Of a DNA stretch of 64,000 bases, positions 12,500 through 23,832 are shown one piece after another. The position numbers and the translations under genes are program-made. The notes beneath the pieces were generated by a model. That model had not been told where the DNA came from. It saw only the letters and a program-made list of their open reading frames with translations, and ran no database searches. Source of the DNA: Bromus sterilis (Eukaryota > Streptophyta > Magnoliopsida > Poales > Poaceae); assembly GCA_950022295.1 (NCBI GenBank), contig OX465600.1:29239282-29303281 (forward strand), in the 5' to 3' direction. How positions within the stretch are numbered: position 1 is the stretch's first letter; each line of letters opens with the position of its first letter.

Positions 12500-14290
12500 T
12501 TGGCACAACCATATTAGAACCTCAATCTATCTGCATAGACATTGATGTCCAATATTCTGGTTTTGCCCAAATCTTCCATTAAAATCAAATTTTCAATGGA
12601 ACTTCACCCGTGTCAATAAAAGATACATCATTTCCAATCAACAATATGTCTTCTACATAATGTATTAGAAATATGTCTCAGCGCTCCCACTTAATTTCTT
12701 GCAAAAGCAAGCATCTTCACCGTCTCTGATGAAACTAAACGTTTTAACAATTTCATCATGATGAAGATTCCAACTCCGCGAATGCTTATTTCAACCATTG
12801 AAATTTGCATGCTATTTTAGCATCCTTTGAATTAACAGAACCCTTTGGACCGTGTCCTGTACACGTCCTAGGTAACCATTCTATTAGAAGAACGTTGTTC
12901 CGTTTGTTCAACTACCATATACCAAAACTAGCATATGTAGTGGTTGCTACAATAATCCGTCCAGACTAAATATCGTTATGAAAGATCAAATCTTGTCATA
13001 GCCAACTCTTTGAACATAATCGTAAACCATTTTAACGATATGTCGAATATTTCATAGATGTGAGAACATCCACGTCTGTTTCTTTATAGATCCAAACACG
13101 GTATCTAGAGGGTCTTCCAAGTTCAGAAACTTGGTTTCTCGTGTATGGAACTATCACGGATTTTATAGCTTCTAGCCATTTTTACGGATTCAGGGCCCAT
13201 CATTGCTTCTTTGCATGTAGTCGGTCCATTATTATCAAATAACAATGATTCAATCTCAAATCTTTCTATTTGATCGATTACCCGAACTACGCAGTTCAAT
13301 AGGAACTTAGATCGCCGTGACCACAACCTTTGGGACACGGGAGCCAAGAGCATTGCGGCCGCTTCCGGGACACTTTCCGGCGCTGCGCCACTTAGCACAT
13401 AAAGCTTAGGTTCAACAACCTAATCGAAGTTCTACTGTCCTCCCACTTAACTTTTCGCAAAAAATTCCTTCTCAAGAAACTTGATGCACTTAGCCACAAA
13501 ACACTTTTGTCTTTATGGAGGAATAACCAACGGTTACATTGGGATAACCTACAAAGACGTACTTTATCCGACTTTGGTTGTAAACATTTTACATATGCCT
13601 TGCATACCAAAATTTAAGAAAAGACAAATTGGGTTTTATCCCATTCCACAACTCATATGGTGTCATTTCAACGGATCTCGATGGCGCTCTTTTCAGTGAA
13701 AAGCGGTAGTCTCTAAAGCTTAATCCTTAAAATATAATGGCAATTTTATAAATAACACCTTTGATCCTTACCATGTCAAACAAGGTTTGATTACATCTCT
13801 CGAACACTCCATACTCCTATGGTGTTTCGGGAAATGCAAGTTTTGGAACGATTCCTAAACTCTCAGGCATTTGCTAAACTTTTAACTCAAAAATCTTCTT
13901 TTATGATCCAATCATAAACTCTTATTTTCTCGTTACAATGATTTTCACTTCATCTTGAAATTTATTTGAACATTTTCAAACATTTCATACTTCTTCCTTA
14001 TCAAGTAAATATACACATATATCCACTCAAATCCTTGGTTAAAGTATATGAAGTTATAAGACCCACCACACATGGCTACACATAATGAACTATACACATC
14101 AACATGTATAATGTCCAATAAGTTAGTCATCCGTTCTTCTTTGCCTATGAACGGAGTTTCAATCATTTCTAGGAAATTCTTACAAGCGTCAATTGATTCA
14201 AAATCAAAAGACTCCAAAATTCCACCAACATGGAGTTTCTTCATGTTATCTTTCCAATATGATTTAAACGGTGTTTCAATCATCTCTAGA
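12500..14290 (-). pseudogene. Decayed Copia pol (integrase and reverse transcriptase)
   Basis: Minus-strand fragments keep the Copia order. At 14283-13945 a fragment matches the start of the integrase core (LLDIIHVDVY, usually LLGLIHTDVC). At 13610-13392 a fragment matches the link region (FVCKAYVK type). At 13290-13190 is the start of reverse transcriptase (GPTTCKEAMMGPES). Near 12640-12662 is the active-site segment, which reads YVEDILLIGND instead of YVDDILLIGND. Stops and frame changes separate the fragments, so no polyprotein can be made. Confidence 0.75.
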
Positions 14291-16768
14291 AATTCTCACA
14301 ACCGTCAATTGATTCAAAATAAAAAGACTCCAAAATTCCATCACCATGGAGTTTCTTCATGTGTTTCTTTCCAATATGATTCAAACGGTGGTGTCACTCA
14401 TAAGTGATCTTATAATCATTTGTCTTGCGACATGTTTAGCATCAGTTATTATGGATGTGATTTCTCCAACAAGATTTATAGAGTTCATCCATCTTCTATG
14501 AATATGGTGATAATTTGAACAACTATTGTTCGTATAACACCAAAACAGAATAACAATTATTCAAATAAATCTTGAAGGCTAGGTTTAATTCCAACGATAA
14601 ACACAATAACACTTTATTTTGTTCTTGATGAGAATCATCCCATATTCATTTGCTAGTTACTCAGGCCATTGCAACTCTTGTATTGCGTTGTTCCGTATGA
14701 CACTTCATACCAACCAATCAGTATCCAATACTCAAGAATCACGCTGTTTAACAAGCAATGAATATACCCATAACATGTATATCATCTATATACCCGAGCT
14801 GGACATTTCCAGTCTTTTCCTTTTTCTTTTTCGCCAATATATTTTTTAGATCCTCTTTCAGCAATTCCTTTCCTTTTTAGAAGAATTTATCAACATCACT
14901 TGTGGCACCATTCATATGACACATAATCCAAAGTGTGTTAGTCAAATACTAACACCCTTTGATTCTCACTTTGATGTAGATCACCGTCATCAAATGTTTG
15001 GTGTTCTTCCAAATTCCATTCTTTAGTAATCTTATAGTGTAGTAAACATTTTACCTACATCTTTCATTCATCCTATCATGACAACTTTCATGACAAAACT
15101 ACCATAGCTCATAGGGACAAACTGTGAGTACAATATTAGTTCCCAAAACCTTTTTGAGAGATTAGGACACATAGTGTCTCCAACCTTCACAAATTCTCAT
15201 ACAATATGAGAACATGTTTCTCACTAAATTTTACTCTATCACATTGCAACTAAACATTGTTTCAGATATCGCTATATCTTCCACACATGATAGTTTCTGA
15301 AACAATCCTTTCAGCTCCTAGATAACCTTGATAATAACAAACAACATTTGAATATCAAGGATCATGGAGGCAAGTGTGATACTTAGACACTAACACTGGA
15401 ATTGTTACTCTCGATTTAATACACATTATTAAACTTCATGGAGTAAGCAAGGTTTGCTAAAGTTTGCAATAAGACTTTAAACTTTAGATTGACACTCAAA
15501 CAATACGGTACCAGTCCGTAAAGTTAAATATCCAAAATTCTATAGTTCTATTATCTCAATTATAGCTAAGCGCAAAGGTAGTAAACAAATGCCAATGACT
15601 ACAACGAACTATGCAAATTCACTTTGATTTAGTTCATGATAAAATGAGTTCATCTAACTCCCACTCAAAAACAACATCCCTCGAGTCGTCTTTGGTGATT
15701 ACACGAACCAAATTCACTACACCACGACCGATCATCACGTGAGGCAGTGTAGCTGCAATGGCGAGCATCTCAATATGGTTCATCATATCATCCATATGAC
15801 TCGTGCTTAACCTTTCGGTCCATGTTCCGAGGCCATGTCTGTACATGCTAGGCTCGCCAAGTAGAACCTTAGTATTTGCATGTGTTTCAAGGCCATGTCT
15901 GTACATGCTAGGCTTGAAAACACCCGTTGTATGCGAATGTAGAGTCTATCACACCCGATCATCACGTGGTGTCTCGAAACGACGAACTTTCTTAACGGTG
16001 CATACTAAGGAAGAAAATATAATTATCTTGATATTAAGTGAGAGGGATCATCTTATAATGCTACCGCAGGGATCATGATCGTAACTAAGCAAAATAAGAT
16101 GCATAAAAGGATAAACATCACATGCATGGATAATGCGATATGATATGGTCCTTCTCGCATTAGATCTCCATCTTGTGAGTCTTGGTATGATCTCCATCAT
16201 GCCACCGGCACGGCACCAAGGTCCATGGCGCCACCACCATGGTCGTCCTTCTCCATTACAATATATCTCATGGATATATCTACAGCACGCAGGCCTTAAA
16301 AAGGAAAAACACAACCATATGGCTCCTGCCGGTTGTTTACAATAAATCTCTTTTCATACAACAATTTTGTAACAATGACCATATCACATCACATGCCCTG
16401 CAAAAACAAGTTAGACGCTTCTAAATTATCTTTGCAAATTTTACGTGGTTTTGGGCTTCCTAGGAAAGAACCGATCTTACCTACGGACAAGAACCACAAC
16501 GTTGATTCGCTAGTTGTTTCTTTTCATCCCTTTCCAGGGCCCTCCGTTGCAAATGTCATATCACTAATGTTAGAGAAACAGACACCCCCAAAGCCACTTT
16601 ATACGGTACAAGCCGTATGTCAAGCGTGACACGCAATCTGCGCTTAGGGCCGCTTCAATCCAACATTGCCGCAATATGAACAAGTGCACAAAAGAGGGTA
16701 ACAACTAGAGGATCAACGCCCACATCTCTATGTGTTCTAACCGTACAAAGCTTCTACGCATAGACGAG

Positions 16769-16781
16769 GCTCTGATACCAC
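16769..16781 (-). promoter_or_regulatory. Primer-binding site (tRNA-iMet) of nested Copia
   Basis: GCTCTGATACCA lies one base from the LTR start; its complement pairs with the 3' end of initiator methionine tRNA, as in the first Copia element. Confidence 0.9.
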
Positions 16782-18476
16782 TGAAGGGTTCGTTTCATAG
16801 AAAACAAAATTTTTCCTACGGTTGTAACAGCCAAGATCACATCTAGAAGATCACTTGTAACGGTTTGAGAAGGACTCACCCTCGAAGACCAAAAGCTTTA
16901 ACGAGAACTATTCTCGTGGGTGATGTAGTCGAACACTCGCCGACCTCAAGGTCGTGATGAAGACTTGACGCCACGAACGGGCAGCGTCTCCGTAGTCGGT
17001 CACACGTACAGATCAGTGACGACCTCCGCCCCTTGCTCCAGTTGGGCAGCGGAAGTAGTGGATCCTCGGGAACTCCAGCAGCACTACAACATAGTGGTGG
17101 TGGTGGTAGAGAAGATCTTGAGCAGGGCTTCGCCTAAGCACCGTACTCGTGAAACTGGATCAGCTAGCAAGGGGAGGAAGATGCCAACCAAAGGGCATAT
17201 GAGAGATGGAGGAATGAGTGTGTAGAGGGGTCTCCACCCATCTATATATAGGAGGGGGAGGCAGCCCCCAAGGGGTAGCACGCCCCAAGAGGTGCCCCCA
17301 CCTCTCCCCTCATCATGTGGGTGGACTCTCCACTCACAAAAACAAAGGGTCACACATTATTCCCATAACTTCCATAATTCTCCACTCAAAATTCCAAGAG
17401 TTTATCACATTAAAACACTTTTAATTATCTTGTTTAATGTCACTCAAATTAATGAACACTTCATTTAATGAGTACTTCATTGATGAACACTTCATTCAAT
17501 GAACACATTAACAATTATCCCCTTGCACTATTTTGATATACCGAAACTATTCCAGCAGTTTTATCAAAACAGTCCATGTGCTGTCCAGTATATTCTCCGG
17601 CGTTCCGTATCCACTCAAACGCGTCAACGAATCCTTAAGTGTGTCACCCTACGGTTCGTGAATAAAATGGACATGAAAGAGACTCTTCTCCGATCAATAA
17701 TCATCAGAGGGATCTGGAGATCCATGATGACTCCCACTTACTCAACGATGAACTAGTGATCGTGTGAACCATTACTCGGTAACCAATTCCTTTTGTCTCG
17801 CGATATTTTACTTGTCCGAGATCCGATCATTTGGTATCTTCCATACCTAGTTCGATCTCGTTACCGACAAGTACTCTTTACTCGTTCCGTGATATAACAT
17901 CCTCGTGAGCCAGTCACGTGCTTGCAAGCGATGTCAATGTGATATCACCGAGAGGGCCCAGAGTATATCTCTCCGTCATCTGGATGGACAAATCCCACTC
18001 TTGATCCACGAGCCTCAACTAACACTTTCCAAGTACCCAACGACACCTTTATAATCACCCTGTTACGGTGTGACGTTTGATGGAATCAAAGTACTCTTCC
18101 GGTGTCAGTGATTGACGTGATCTCATGGTCTAAGGATTAGGGTTACTTCGTGAAAGTTTGATACAGCAATAGAAACTTTGATGACATGATCGTATTGCTA
18201 TAACTACTGTGGGTGTATGTTCATCACATCATTCTCCAATGATATGACCTTGTTATTAACAACATCCAATGTTCATGACCAGGAAACCTTGATCATCCGT
18301 TAATCAACAAGCTAGTATAAAGAGAGGCATTACTAGGAACCTTTTCTCTGTTTATTAAACACACATGTATTAACGTTTCCGGTTAACACAATTATAGCAT
18401 GAAAATAAACATTTATCATAAACATGGAATAAGATAATAACCACTTTATTATTGCCTCTCGGGCATATTCCCTTCA
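16782..18476 (-). repeat. 5' LTR of the nested Copia element
   Basis: It is 1695 bp and nearly identical to 9957-11651. Differences noticed: two close to the outer end, TAAT/TAAC, ACAAATC/ACAGATC and CAACAATG/CAACGATG. It carries the promoter of the element; I did not fix a TATA box. Confidence 0.92.
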
Positions 18477-19553
18477 TATATTGCCTTCCCATCTTGGTCC
18501 AACGTGCCCTCATGGCCGTAAAACCAGTTTCTTGTCCGTTCGTTCCATGTTGTAGGCTCTGGAGTGATCCCGGCATCAAAATACTTGGCCTCAATTGCCT
18601 CCCACCTAGGCATGCAACCGGCGTAGCCAGCAGGCCCCATTTTATGGTGGTAAATCTTCTTAGCGGCATTCTTCTGATTTACTTCAGACCTTTGCTGCGC
18701 GTGCTCCGATTTTTTGTACGCCACAAAATCATCCCACTGCTCTCTTATCTTACCATAGCCTTGTTCGAAATCCGGAGTCTTGTCTAACTTGACATATTTT
18801 AGGTACAAGTTTTTCTTCAAATTCTTGAATTGCTCGGCCATCTTGCTGAGAGCAAACTTCTTGACTCTAGCCTCTAGCTCCAGTCTAGCTGCCGCCTCCT
18901 GAGCTGGATTATCCACCTCTGGCATCCGCAGGAGGAAATTATGCATGAGCATGTTCCAAAGCCTGTCTTTCATGGTGTCGCACACAAACGAGATTGTAGG
19001 GTCCTTTAGCTGCATCCATTCTCGAATGGTGATCGGGATGTTGTCCCTCACAAGAGTTCCGCATGCCTTCACAAATTTTTTCTTGACATCGTCCGGAGCT
19101 AACGGTTCGCCGTCTGGACCGACCTCTTCGATCCTATACCTCACATTGTCAGCCAACTTTTTAGTTGGGCCTCGTTTCGGTCTTTCGGAGGAATGGTCGG
19201 ATCCGGATCCGGAGGGCTAAAAGAAGAAAGAGTGTTAATATATGCATGTACATATACAACTGCATTTTAATTAACAGTAATTTACATATATATCAACCTC
19301 GCCGGTGTTTTCGAGATTAAAGGTTCCGCCGGAGGCGGAGCCGGAGCCGGCTTGTCTCCCGTCCGATGCTTCTTCTCGGTGGAGAGACTCGTCTCCCTCA
19401 CCAGAATCGTTCAGAAACCGGCGGGTGACATCTTGACCTTCATTGTCGTTGATCATATTGTGAAGCAAGTTTTCCTCATTTTCATCTCTATGAAATATTG
19501 GATCCATAGTATCTGCAAATAAAGAATTGCAAACTATTATAATGAAAATCGTA

Positions 19554-20855
19554 GGCGGCAGCGGTGTAGTCAACGGTAGCAGCAGAGTCTACAGGAGATT
19601 AAAGGGGGGGGGGGAGAAACATTAAATACACGGCAATCATAGCAAACAATACAAGGCATGACAAATGAAATGCAATCGGTGATCTAACATAAAACGATGC
19701 AATAAGCTCGGCACTAATGGCGACCTCGCCGGTGATTACCGGACAGGGTGTCCGGAGGGGGGGGGATCAAGCCGGAGGTGTCGTGGGTACCGGACAAACA
19801 TAAGGGGGGTGTATCCGCGCTAGTTGATCTGTTCTGAGAAACATTCGTGTTCGGAATAAATTCATCAGGGCACTTTAACAGTACCGGACGAATCATAGGA
19901 CTAACGGTCCGGAGGGGGGCGGTTCGATGTTCGGTACCTCTCGCGGGTACCGTTGGGTCACCCGACTCTTACCTTTCAGGACAACCGTGGCTCGGGACCC
20001 TAAGGCGGAGCTACGGAGTCGACATCAAGTGGAGCCCCGAGGATTACTCCTCGATATCTCACACTTGAGGTGACTCGGCATATCCGTGTTAGGGGGGGAC
20101 CGATGGCGGTGTCTGCTCTGAACCGTACCTGTCATAGTTGTAATATGATGTTCCCGCGATCACTCCCAGAGTGGTCACGGCCCGCTATCTAATCCTAGTT
20201 GACTAGCAAAGCGCAGGGTTCACTGCTGTATAATATTTATATATATAATAGGCTGCATAGGATACATGAATGTATAGCAAAGGGTGACAATGACAGGCTA
20301 TGCAGTTGAATAGGAAAGTAACGTAGCAGCAGCATATGCCTAGTGAAACAGATAAATATAGACAAGTAGGCGATATGTGGGAGAGGGGAAGTGGCTCTGC
20401 TTGCCTGGAAGCTCGACGGTAGTGGTACTGTCGTCGACGACGTAGTCGTGGGCGGCAGCGGTGTAGTCAACGGTAGCAGCGGGGTCTACCGGAGATTAAG
20501 GGGGGGAAGAAACAGTAAATACACAACAAGCGTAACAAACAAATGAAAGGCATGACAATGAATTGTAATCCATGCTCTAACGTTGAACGGTACACGGTGC
20601 ACGGAGCGGGAATTCATCCGAAGATGAAGTACCGGCTCCGGGTGATTACCGGACAGGGTGTCCGGAGGGGGGGGGATCATGCCAGAGGTGTCATGGACAT
20701 CCGACACACGTGTGGGTTGTGTATCCGGGGTATTTGATCTATTCCGAACAACTTTCGTGTTCGAAATAAATTGATCTGGGTACTGTAGCAGTACCGGGCA
20801 ATTCATCGGACAGACAGTCTGGAGGGGGACGGTTCGATGTTCGGTATGTTAGAGG
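19554..20855 (-). repeat. Direct repeat, period ~898 bp, LTR-like sequence upstream of CACTA A ORF2
   Basis: 19554-19960 recurs at 20452-20855, both starting GGCGGCAGCGGTGTAGTC. Each copy holds G-runs (8-10 G) next to GGTGTCCGGA and, on the minus strand, a frame with the shared phrase IPPPPDTLSGNH. Unit 1 includes the spacer 19960-20451. A short minus-strand stretch near 20390-20470 (VDYTAAAHDYVVDD..GKQ) parallels 40710-40800 of the 4-kb solo LTR in having an acidic run just before a GKQ splice-like boundary. I take it as part of a Gypsy-type LTR in the transcription sense of ORF2. Confidence 0.55.
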
Positions 20856-21954
20856 GGTGCGGTAGACCAACGTATAGCGTAGTTGTATTCGTTGAATTTT
20901 TCTAAGCAATTTTCATATATATATTATTTTAATCCGAGTTACGGATTAAAAGATATTAAATAAACAAGTTTTATTTGATTTAAAACAATTAAATCAATTT
21001 TCTATTTAATAGTTCTTTTATTAATTATTAAATCAATTAATATTCATTTTTAATTAACTGACCAGTGGGTCCCACTGGTCAGTGACTAGTATTAAAATAA
21101 ATTAATTTAAATTAAATTAATCTAAGGGGGTGGCCCACATGTAAGTGACTATTAGTCTAATTAAATCAGTTTAATTAATTTAACAGGGGCAGGGCCCACC
21201 TGTCATTCACAGTAGGTTAATTAAACAGATTTTAATTAATCTAACAGAGCACGGGGCCCACATGTAATAGGCTAGGGGGTTATGTCTCTGTTTAATTTAA
21301 TAGAGATTAGAGGGTGGGGTGGGGCCCACTGTCAGTGGCTAATTAGCCACTAACAGGGAACCTGATGGGGTGGGGTCCACCTGGCGATGGCTCAGGGGCA
21401 AGCTGGCGGCGACGGGAGCCATGGCCGGCGGCGAGGTTGGGCGCGGGCAAGATTCCGGCGACGAGAGCTTGCGGGGAGGGGCGCATTCGAACGGGGGGAC
21501 TAGCGCGCGTCGAGTGCCTGCCGTAGGGCGGTCCGAGGTGACCGGAGCAAGGCTCCCCTCCATCAATGGTGGCGGCCGGGGCAAGAGCTAGGCGGGGCGA
21601 TCCGTTCTGGCGGCGAGAGCGAGCGTGGCGAGGAGTAACTCGCAGAGGAGCTCACCGCGAGTGCTGGGAAGCGGTCTGTGGCTCCGGGGCGGCTCGTAGC
21701 TCGCGAATCGACGACGGAGTTGTGGTGGCCGTGGCCGGAGAAGACGAAGGCGGCGTCGTCTTGGAGGCTCCCCTGACCGAAACGGAAGGGGGCTTCGACG
21801 CAGTGGAAGGGGGCTCCCCTGACAGTAGGGCGGCGAATCGGCGGGCAGCCTGCCGACGTCAACGGGGAATTCCGCGCGGAAGTTGTTTCGGCGTCGACGA
21901 AAAGATGGATTTGGTGGACTTGGGGGAGGAAGAAGAGGAGTTGGCGCGTATATA
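20856..21954 (-). promoter_or_regulatory. LTR-like leader/promoter module upstream of CACTA A ORF2
   Basis: Read on the minus strand it has a TATA-like ACTATATACG at the outer edge (near 21950), then ~550 bp of GC-rich sequence with long spurious frames on both strands, then an AT-rich part with repeated GGGCCCAC and CCACTGGTCAG phrases. The same order occurs upstream of ORF2 in CACTA B (46390-47130) and inside the solo LTR (39130-40300). It probably supplies the promoter and spliced 5' leader of ORF2; that role is inference. Confidence 0.45.
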
Positions 21955-22163
21955 GTAAGGGCCATCGGTCCCGGTTGGTAGCATCAACCCGAACAAAGAC
22001 TCAACGGTCCCGGTTGATGCTACCAACCGGGATTGTTGGCCTGGGCGGGGAGGGGCGTGGTGCTGCCACGTCGCACCAGGGTCATCGATCCCGGTTGGTA
22101 GCACCAACCGGGACCGTTGAGTCTTTGGTCCCGGTTGGTGCTACCAACCGGGATCGTTGACCC
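21955..22163. repeat. Inverted subterminal repeats, long hairpin
   Basis: 22087-22115 and 22127-22155 are perfect 29-bp inverted copies around an 11-base loop. Extended outward the stem reaches 37 bp (22079-22115 with 22127-22163) with one mismatch. A second, weaker inverted pair with a 19-bp core lies at 21970-22027. The motif is CCCGGTTGGTAGCACCAACC, a CACTA subterminal type. No CACTA terminus follows. Confidence 0.8.
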
Positions 22164-23832
22164 TTTTTATGCAATCTTTTCGTCTTCCCGCCCTTTTCAA
22201 ATTTATTTTCTTTTTTAATTAGTTAGGTGTTTCAATTTAAAATGATTTTTTGTTTGGAATTTGAAAAAACTTTTAACAGCAAAAGTGCGTCAATTTAATT
22301 AACTAATCCAAAACCATTTTTTGTTTTGAAAAATATTTTTTTAACTATACAATTTTACAATTTTCAATTAAAAATGCATTTTCAAATATTTATTGCATAT
22401 TTTGCCAAATGATAGTTTCCCCAAATGATCTCATATTTTGCATATGTGTGTATATTTGAATGGCCAACAAGTTTGCCAAAGGAAGTTTTCATTTTCGTTG
22501 CACAAAAAATCCATTTTTCATTTTCCGAGTGCCGAAAGTAGGGTCTTTTTGTGAAGGATCTACCAAATATTTGATGTCAATTTGAACCAACCCATTTTTG
22601 TATTATACTAGACCATATTTTATTAACAATTTACAAAAGTTTCCATGTAAAATGTTTCTTATGCACCTCTGCTGAAAAAGACAAATTGCCGCCAATTCAG
22701 CTAGAACGGGGTGAAATTTAAACTACAAGTGCTTGATAGATTTCTCTTTATTTTTTCAAAAAAACATTTCCAAGTGCACAAGTACTCATTTCATCAGAGA
22801 TCTACAAAGAGTTTTGCAAGATTCCACACCTAGCTATCACCGGCCATGCCCCCTCTCCCGTTTTGACCGCATTTTGAAATCGGTGCTTAAACAATTCAAA
22901 AAAAATCAAAAAAATATAAAACCTTCGCGTTGCATCCTAATTTAAGTCCTAGTAACCATACAAACCAACAAACTTGGAATAATGCAAATCTATTAAAAAA
23001 GTCTTCTCAAAATGGGCTATCGAGTATGAAGGTTCATGGCTTTCAAGTCAAATGGCCGAAGTTATAGCTAATTTCAAATGATAGTTTCCCAAAATGATCT
23101 CATATTTTGCATATGTGTGTATATTTGAATGGCCAACAAGTTTGCCGAAGGAAGTTTTCATTTTCGTTGCACGAAAAATCCATTTTTCATTTTTCGAGTG
23201 CCGAAAGTAGGGTCTTTTTGTGAAGGATCTACCAAATATTTGATGTCAATTTGAACCAACCCATTTTTGTATTATACTAGACCATATTTTATTAACAATT
23301 TACAAAAGTTTCCATGTAAAATGTTTCTTATGCACCTCTGCTGAAAAAGACAAATTGCCGCCAATTCAGCTGGAACGGGGTGAAATTTGAACTACAAGTG
23401 CTTGATAGATTGCTCTTTATTTTTTCAAAAAGACATTTCCAAGTGCACAAGTACTCATTTCATCAGAGATCTACAAAGATTTTTGCAAGATTCCACACCT
23501 AGCTATCACCGGCCATGCCCCCCTCCCCCGTTTTGACCGCATTTTGAAATCGGTGCTTAAACAATTCAAAAAAAATCAAAAAAATATAAAACCTTCGCGT
23601 TGCATCCTAATTTATGTCCTAGTAACCATACAAACCAACAAACTTGGAATAATGCAAATCTATTAAAAAAGTCTTCTCAAAATGGGCTATCGAGTACGAA
23701 GGTTCATGGCTTTCAAGCCAAATGGCCGAAGTTATAGCTAATTTCAAATGATAGTTTCCCCAAATGATCTCATATTTTACATATGTGTGTATATTTGAAT
23801 GGCCAACAAGTTTTCCAAAGGAAGTTTTGAGA
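22164..23832. repeat. 670-bp tandem duplication in AT-rich DNA
   Basis: The phrase GATAGTTTCCC occurs at 22411, 23080 and 23750, giving two full units of 669 and 670 bp plus a partial third that stops near 23832. By eye the units differ at only a few positions. Nothing in them codes for a recognisable protein. 22164-22410 is AT-rich sequence of the same character. Confidence 0.85.

Larger units (their letters stand above)
9957..18476 (-). mobile_element. Full-length young Copia retrotransposon (Angela/BARE/WIS-like), defective
   Basis: The element is 8520 bp with two 1695-bp LTRs, termini TGAAGGG and CCCTTCA, and a perfect 5-bp target duplication TATAT (9952-9956 and 18477-18481). It is inserted in exon 2 of the CACTA A ORF2. 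By eye I see only about five differences between the LTRs, so insertion was recent. The interior has no frame above 112 codons, so the element could only have moved with proteins supplied in trans. The minus-strand LTR start resembles the Angela/BARE/WIS consensus as I remember it (GAATATGCCCGAGAGGCAAT). Confidence 0.93.
7177..19507 (-). pseudogene. CACTA A ORF2: Transposase_24-like protein with C-terminal Ulp1/C48 protease, split by Copia insertion
   Basis: The gene runs on the minus strand with exons, in order, at about 19507-19298 (70 codons from MDPIFHRDE), 19216 to 8156 (interrupted by Copia 9957-18476), 8058-7886, 7806-7629, 7530-7423 and 7335-7177. All boundaries carry GT/AG. An upstream intron ends just before the ATG (TTTGCAG). 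The N-terminal half matches the plant En/Spm ORF2 (Transposase_24) type, with NIPITIREW and RTRNWFYGHEG segments. A proline-serine-rich linker lies near 9000-9130 and a DUF8039-like block at about 9270-9470. The last exons hold the Ulp1 features: HFILLI, VMDPG, and GNNLCGYYVCE with the presumed catalytic Cys. Besides the insertion there is a frameshift near 9320 and probably another near 7935. Compare the CACTA B copy at 47604-51272. Confidence 0.75.
6753..22163 (-). mobile_element. CACTA transposon A (En/Spm superfamily), right end unclear
   Basis: The left end begins CACTAGTGGACAGACCC at 6753, preceded by CTA, and is followed by subterminal copies of GGTCCCGGTT and AACCGGGACC up to ~6960. 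The interior encodes an ORF2 gene on the minus strand (19507 to 7177). On the right I find long inverted subterminal repeats at 21955-22163 but no CTACTAGTG terminus and no transposase (TnpD) exons, so that end is truncated or rearranged. A Copia element is nested at 9957-18476. The right boundary given is simply the end of the subterminal repeats. Confidence 0.75.

Noticed and set aside
16769..16781. Possible tRNA-Met gene sequence (also at 4131)
   Set aside because: Only 12-13 bases match, directly beside an LTR; it is a primer-binding site.
21339..22107. Overlapping frames of 60-129 codons near CACTA A
   Set aside because: GC-rich leader sequence with frames on both strands; no motifs.
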